From Muribaculum sp. An289 (GTDB lineage: Bacteria; Bacteroidota; Bacteroidia; Bacteroidales; UBA932): 64,000 nucleotides of DNA. Shown here piece after piece: positions 60,657 through 64,000 of the stretch (its first letter is position 1; each line of letters begins with the position of its first letter). Under the pieces are notes generated by a model. That model made no database searches. It was given only the letters and a program-made list of their open reading frames with translations, and was not told the DNA's origin. A program made the translations under genes and the position numbers. The DNA is taken from assembly GCF_002159555.1 (NCBI RefSeq), contig NZ_NFIV01000003.1:202125-266124 (forward strand). Direction: 5' to 3'.

Positions 60657-61931
60657 ATGAACAGAATTTTGCTGGTCGTCATTTTTTTCGTGATTATCCC
60701 TGTGGCTGCTTTTGCACAGGAGGACAATCGTAAGAAGAGGGATCTCGACTGGTTGCAGTCATATATTGCCGATTCCCTGGACAACAGGGAGGAGCTTCTT
60801 ACACATTTGGAAAACCTTCCTAATATCGAGGTCGGAAAAGGCATAACCTTCCGGCCTAAAAACAATATGTACGAAATGACCCTGCGTTTCAGGATGCAGA
60901 ACATGGTCGGGCTTTCATTCGGGAAGGATTTCTCCCTTACCCGGACCGAGGCCCAGGTGAAACGTCTCAGACTGCGTTTTGACGGATATATCTTTTCCCC
61001 TAAGGTGATTTATTCGATTCAGCTCGGCTTTTCGGGTTATGATGCGGCGAAACTTCCCAACGGTAACATGAACATTGTGCGGGACGCCATTGTGTATTAC
61101 AGGCACAGTGCGGCCTGGAACATAGGTTTCGGCCAGACAAAAATCAAGGCGAACCGTGCACGGGTGAATTCGTCCAGCGCCCTGCAATTCGTGGACAGGA
61201 GCATAGTGAACAGCGAATTCAACGTGGACAGGGACTTCGGATTTTTCGGCGAGTACAATTACGGTAGCCTTGAGGGTTTCGCTCTCTCGGCCAAGGCTTC
61301 GGTGACCCTTGGGGACGGGCGCAACTGGAATTCTTCGTCCATTGCGGGCTTTGCCTATACGGGGAGGCTCGAACTCTATCCTTTCGGGCGTTTCCACGGG
61401 AACGGGGAACTGATGGAGGGTGATGTTTCGTATGAGCAGGAGGTGAAGATGATGATTGCGGGCGCCTATCAGTTCAATGACAATGCGCAGAGGCTCCAGG
61501 GGACGAAAGGCGGGCTGATGCCTGACGGGCAGCACAGGGACATTAATTCGTATTTTGTGGATTTTATCATTAAATACCGCGGTTTCGCGGCCTGCATCGA
61601 CTATATGGGCCGCTATGTGGCTGACCCGTTTTTCGAAGGAAGTCCTGAGGCGTATGTCTTTACCGGTTCGGGACTCAATGTGCAGGCGAGCTATCTTTTC
61701 GATGGAAAATGGGAGGTCGCCGCACGCAATTCGACGGTTTTTGCGGACAAGAGGCCTGCAGGATATGCCGGATACGACAGATGGAACCAGACGACCCTCG
61801 GTGTGACGAGGTATCTGATAGGGCACAGCCTGAAAGTGCAGTTCGACATATCGTACAATCATTATCTGAATCCGCTCGACCCCGGTTATGACAGGTGGAT
61901 GATGCGTTTTCAGGTTGAGCTCGGACTGTAG
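60657..61931 (+). CDS. Porin family protein (phosphate-selective porin O/P-like)
   Basis: A 424-residue outer-membrane protein with signal peptide (MNRILLVVIFFVIIPVAAFAQ). A short charged helix follows (RKKRDLDWLQSYIADSLDNREELLTHLENLP), then a 16-strand-type barrel. TRTEAQVKRLRLRFDGYIFSPKVIYSIQLGF, YRHSAAWNIGFGQTKIKANRARVNSSSALQFVDRSIVN and a final RWMMRFQVELGL strand are typical of porin O/P relatives (PF07396) in Bacteroidales, which often sit in phosphate-related or general diffusion contexts. No phosphate transport gene adjoins it, so the substrate is not known. Confidence 0.85.
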   Translation: MNRILLVVIFFVIIPVAAFAQEDNRKKRDLDWLQSYIADSLDNREELLTHLENLPNIEVGKGITFRPKNNMYEMTLRFRMQNMVGLSFGKDFSLTRTEAQVKRLRLRFDGYIFSPKVIYSIQLGFSGYDAAKLPNGNMNIVRDAIVYYRHSAAWNIGFGQTKIKANRARVNSSSALQFVDRSIVNSEFNVDRDFGFFGEYNYGSLEGFALSAKASVTLGDGRNWNSSSIAGFAYTGRLELYPFGRFHGNGELMEGDVSYEQEVKMMIAGAYQFNDNAQRLQGTKGGLMPDGQHRDINSYFVDFIIKYRGFAACIDYMGRYVADPFFEGSPEAYVFTGSGLNVQASYLFDGKWEVAARNSTVFADKRPAGYAGYDRWNQTTLGVTRYLIGHSLKVQFDISYNHYLNPLDPGYDRWMMRFQVELGL

Positions 61932-62021
61932 CGGGGCTGCCGCCGTCAGCAATCCGTCCGGCCGCTTTGGGCCATCCGGTTGTATAATCCGATTGTATTT
62001 GCAATATTGTCATAAGTTGTC

Positions 62022-62471
62022 ATGAAAAATGAAGTAGGGAACATTCTGTTGGAGAAGGCTTTGAAACTGGCCATGGAAGCTCATGAAGGTCAGGTGGACA
62101 AGGCGGGTGCGCCTTATATATTCCATCCGATAAGGGTGGCGTGCCGCTGCAAAAACGATACGGAGCGCATAGCGGCCTTGCTCCACGATACGGTGGAGGA
62201 CTCGGACATGACTCCGGAACGCCTGCTTGCGGAGGGTTTTCCGAGAACGATTGTCGAGGCGGTCATTTCGCTGACCCATTATGATGATGAAAAATATTCC
62301 GATTATGTGAGGCGTTGCAGCCTGAATGCCGTGGCCCGTGCCGTGAAAATCCATGATCTCGAAGACAATATGGATATTTCGCGGTTGAAACAGGTCACAG
62401 AAAAGGACCTGAAACGTCTGAACAAATATCTCGTTGCGTATCGCTTCCTTCTGTCCGTAGGGGAAGAATAA
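62022..62471 (+). CDS. Stand-alone HD-domain hydrolase (RelA/SpoT hydrolase-like, MESH1-size)
   Basis: A 149-residue cytosolic protein. It covers only the HD hydrolase half of RelA/SpoT: ALKLAMEAHEGQVDKAGAPYIFHPIRVA (HD motif first His), ERIAALLHDTVEDSDMTPERLLAEG (the HD pair), TIVEAVISLTHYDDEKYSDYVRR and VKIHDLEDNMDISRL (the last metal-ligand Asp region). No synthetase, TGS or ACT domain follows. In this fold the group is known from MESH1, which cleaves alarmones (or NADPH), and from small alarmone hydrolases. The ATG at 62022 starts the domain. It stands between a porin and a DUF2490 gene, which gives no hint. An alternative is a housecleaning nucleotide hydrolase. Confidence 0.78.
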   Translation: MKNEVGNILLEKALKLAMEAHEGQVDKAGAPYIFHPIRVACRCKNDTERIAALLHDTVEDSDMTPERLLAEGFPRTIVEAVISLTHYDDEKYSDYVRRCSLNAVARAVKIHDLEDNMDISRLKQVTEKDLKRLNKYLVAYRFLLSVGEE

Positions 62472-62520
62472 GAAGCCGTTTAAGTAGTTTCTAAACATTT
62501 GGTGTTGGCTTCTGGGATGC

Positions 62521-62564
62521 TGTCTCGAATTTTCCGAGAAAAATTTTTAAACAGCTTCTGAATT
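62521..62564 (+). repeat. 44-bp dispersed repeat, copy B
   Basis: TGTCTCGAATTTTCCGAGAA, then AAATTTTTAAACAGCTTCTG and AATT. It matches 41441-41484 at 38 of 44 positions. It lies just before the DUF2490 promoter element; a 7-bp inverted repeat AGAAGCC / GGCTTCT (62471-62477, 62507-62513) precedes it. Confidence 0.75.
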
Positions 62565-62568
62565 TTCA

Positions 62569-62576
62569 TAACTTTG
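62569..62576 (+). promoter_or_regulatory. -7 element for the DUF2490 gene
   Basis: TAACTTTG, 21 bases before the preferred ATG at 62597. The next upstream ATG (62585) would be nearly leaderless. Confidence 0.5.
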
Positions 62577-62596
62577 TGTTTTAAATGTGTTTGAAA

Positions 62597-63280
62597 ATGA
62601 GGCTCGCATCCCGATTCTGTCCATTGGTATTTTTGTCTTTTCTGTCCTTCGCTTCCGTGGCGGAGGCCCAGCATAAGGATTCCGATTTCGGTGTCTGGGG
62701 TTCAGTGACGTTGAAGAAACAGTTTGTCGGCGGTTTCTCCGGCTCGCTCAACTGCGAGATACGTTCCGACAGCAATGTCAGCAATATCGCCCTGTGGTGG
62801 ATAAATCCGGAACTTAAATACAAATTCAACGACTATTTTACTGCGGAAATAGGTTACAGGTATTCGAATGTAGACCGTTCCGATTATTACGAGCAGGCGC
62901 ACCGCTGGTATACGGGCGGGACTGCCGGAGTGGACTGGGGCCCGTTCCGCCTTACCTGGAGGGAACTCATAGAGCAGATTTACTATACCGACCGTCCCGA
63001 AGGTTCTTCCGGGCGGGTCGTATCGTATCTCCGTACGCGGCTCGGCATAAAGCTCAATGTCGAAAACATGCCCATCGACCCTTATTTCGATGTCGAGAAT
63101 TTCTTCCACATTTCGGATTACCGTGCCGGCGAGGTCGGCATAATGCGTTATACGGCAGGACTCCGCATCCCGTTCGGCGGCGGTATGCACACGCTCAACA
63201 TCTATTACCGCTACCAGCAGTATTTCACTTCCTCTCCAGATGACCATATCCTCGGACTCGGCTACGTGCTGAGCCTGTAA
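62597..63280 (+). CDS. DUF2490 family outer-membrane protein
   Basis: A 227-residue exported protein (MRLASRFCPLVFLSFLSFASVAEAQ). Small beta-barrel typical of DUF2490: DFGVWGSVTLKKQFVGGFSGSLNCEIRSDSN, ALWWINPELKYKFNDYFTAEIGYRYSNVDRSDYYEQAHRWY, RLTWRELIEQIYY, LRTRLGIKLNV and a last strand HILGLGYVLSL. A single compact barrel of about ten strands; no ligand is known. Translation start 62597 is chosen to give a proper signal peptide; the ATG at 62585 would add MCLK. It is followed after 50 bp by a symmetric hairpin and then by the CRISPR array. Confidence 0.85.
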   Translation: MRLASRFCPLVFLSFLSFASVAEAQHKDSDFGVWGSVTLKKQFVGGFSGSLNCEIRSDSNVSNIALWWINPELKYKFNDYFTAEIGYRYSNVDRSDYYEQAHRWYTGGTAGVDWGPFRLTWRELIEQIYYTDRPEGSSGRVVSYLRTRLGIKLNVENMPIDPYFDVENFFHISDYRAGEVGIMRYTAGLRIPFGGGMHTLNIYYRYQQYFTSSPDDHILGLGYVLSL

Positions 63281-63330
63281 GGAAGAGGTTCCTCTCGGGC
63301 GCTTCCGTTGTTTTGCGGTAGGAAAATGAC

Positions 63331-63368
63331 GGCTCCGGATTCTTGTTCATTCACGAGAATCCGGAGCC
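63331..63368. terminator. Long symmetric hairpin between DUF2490 and the CRISPR array
   Basis: A 16-bp stem with one G-U pair, GGCTCCGGATTCTTGT / ACGAGAATCCGGAGCC, with a 6-base loop. No U-tract on the plus strand; the minus strand continues GTCATTTTCC. It would isolate the array from the upstream gene in either direction. Confidence 0.6.
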
Positions 63369-63405
63369 GCCAGCCGGTGCAATTATTTATTTTGTTGTAA
63401 TTGTT

Positions 63406-64000
63406 ATCATGAATTGTTTTCAAATTTATTAATTTTGTTTCGTTGAAAACAGTCTCCAGGTCAACAGTCTCGCCAGCGTCCTGTTGTGAATCGCTTTCAA
63501 ATTTGTTAATTTTGTTTCGTTGAAAACAGTTCTCATAAAAAGATTACTCAGATTTTACTTGTTGTGAATCGCTTTCAAATTTGTTAATTTTGTTTCGTTG
63601 AAAACAGTACTTATTTTGTCTATGCCAAAGGGGGTATTGTTGTGAATCGCTTTCAAATTTGTTAATTTTGTTTCGTTGAAAACAGTTACACAAAACTGCT
63701 GATGCTAAAACAGCAAGTTGTGAATCGCTTTCAAATTTGTTAATTTTGTTTCGTTGAAAACAGTATATGGATTATCAGCACCAATGCCATAACCAGTTGT
63801 GAATCGCTTTCAAATTTGTTAATTTTGTTTCGTTGAAAACAGTTTAAATAGTTTGAAATGTGCTTACACAAATGTTGTGAATCGCTTTCAAATTTGTTAA
63901 TTTTGTTTCGTTGAAAACAGTTAAAAACTCTCTTATGTCAAAGGGGGGGTTGTTGTGAATCGCTTTCAAATTTGTTAATTTTGTTTCGTTGAAAACAGTC
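63406..64000 (+). CRISPR. CRISPR array, type II-C-like 48-bp repeats, array continues beyond the window
   Basis: Seven identical 48-bp repeats start GTTGTGAATCGC and end GAAAACAGT: 63483-63530, 63561-63608, 63639-63686, 63717-63764, 63796-63843, 63874-63921 and 63952-63999. A degenerate repeat lies at 63406-63453 (first four bases differ, plus three further changes). The seven spacers are 29, 30, 30, 30, 31, 30 and 30 bp. The long repeat beginning GTTGTGA, GC-poor and about 47-48 bp, matches the type II-C class of Bacteroidota (Cas9-dependent); in that class the repeat's 5' half pairs with tracrRNA, which sets the crRNA direction to plus. Each repeat holds TTG (bases 2-4), 20 bases, TAATTTTG (25-32), a complete promoter. 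No cas gene and no anti-repeat were found between 62.4 and 63.4 kb; they should lie to the right. Confidence 0.97.

Noticed and set aside
62472..63405. Search for a tracrRNA with an anti-repeat to the CRISPR repeat next to the array.
   Set aside because: No stretch complementary to the 5' half of the repeat was found; it probably lies to the right with cas9.

Overview
The window is chromosomal DNA from a Gram-negative Bacteroidota, most probably a member of the Bacteroidales (Rikenellaceae/Alistipes-like is a guess from gene content, not proven). The reasons are these. Gene starts lack Shine-Dalgarno sequences. Several intergenic regions carry the Bacteroidota promoter pattern TTG-N20-TAnnTTTG. 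The gene families are typical of the group: a TonB-dependent receptor with DUF6850 and DUF4876 proteins, BACON and carboxypeptidase-regulatory lipoproteins, S46 dipeptidyl-peptidase, DUF4857 ABC locus, GH20. A 48-bp type II-C-like CRISPR repeat sits at the right edge. No rRNA, tRNA, transposase or integrase was seen.

Layout. 0-13 kb is mostly core: the end of folB, mtaB, a PhnP-like hydrolase, gyrA, a secreted TPR protein, a DPP11-type peptidase, a minimal ComEC, and ackA-ptb-buk (acetate kinase, phosphate butyryltransferase, butyrate kinase). The peptidase and the acyl-phosphate enzymes suggest peptide or amino-acid fermentation to acetate and butyrate. 13-21 kb holds an FtsX-type ABC permease and a run of four surface lipoproteins; the last three are paralogues built of BIG2 domains plus a shared C-terminal domain. 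21-28 kb holds a CzcCBA/CusCBA-like metal efflux operon and a DUF2130 protein, with an OmpA porin facing right.

29.4-41 kb is accessory. It is bounded by two direct copies of a ~220-bp element (30185-30412 and 40314-40533), each next to clusters of a 45-bp palindrome (GGGAAAGTG...CACTTTCCC). Inside lie a candidate structured RNA, three CarboxypepD-type lipoproteins (two with long tandem FN3-like repeats and 94% identical DNA at their N-termini), and a compact AT-rich set of small secreted or membrane proteins, including an LPP20-like and a DUF5683-like protein. The small palindrome inside the ~220-bp element has its 15-bp core inverted between the two copies.

41-56 kb: an ABC exporter operon with DUF4857, a TonB receptor/DUF6850/DUF4876 uptake locus, a two-gene ABC-type ATPase plus PD-(D/E)XK-like nuclease operon (possible unnamed defence pair), and a three-gene operon encoding an LPP20-like protein, a DUF4384 protein and a caspase-fold lipoprotein, followed by a second candidate structured RNA. 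56-64 kb: a second FtsX permease behind a GH20 hexosaminidase, a phosphate-selective-porin-like protein, a stand-alone HD hydrolase, a DUF2490 protein, and the start of a CRISPR array that runs off the window. Each CRISPR repeat contains a complete TTG-N20-TAATTTTG promoter, so each spacer may be transcribed from its own start. No cas gene is inside the window.
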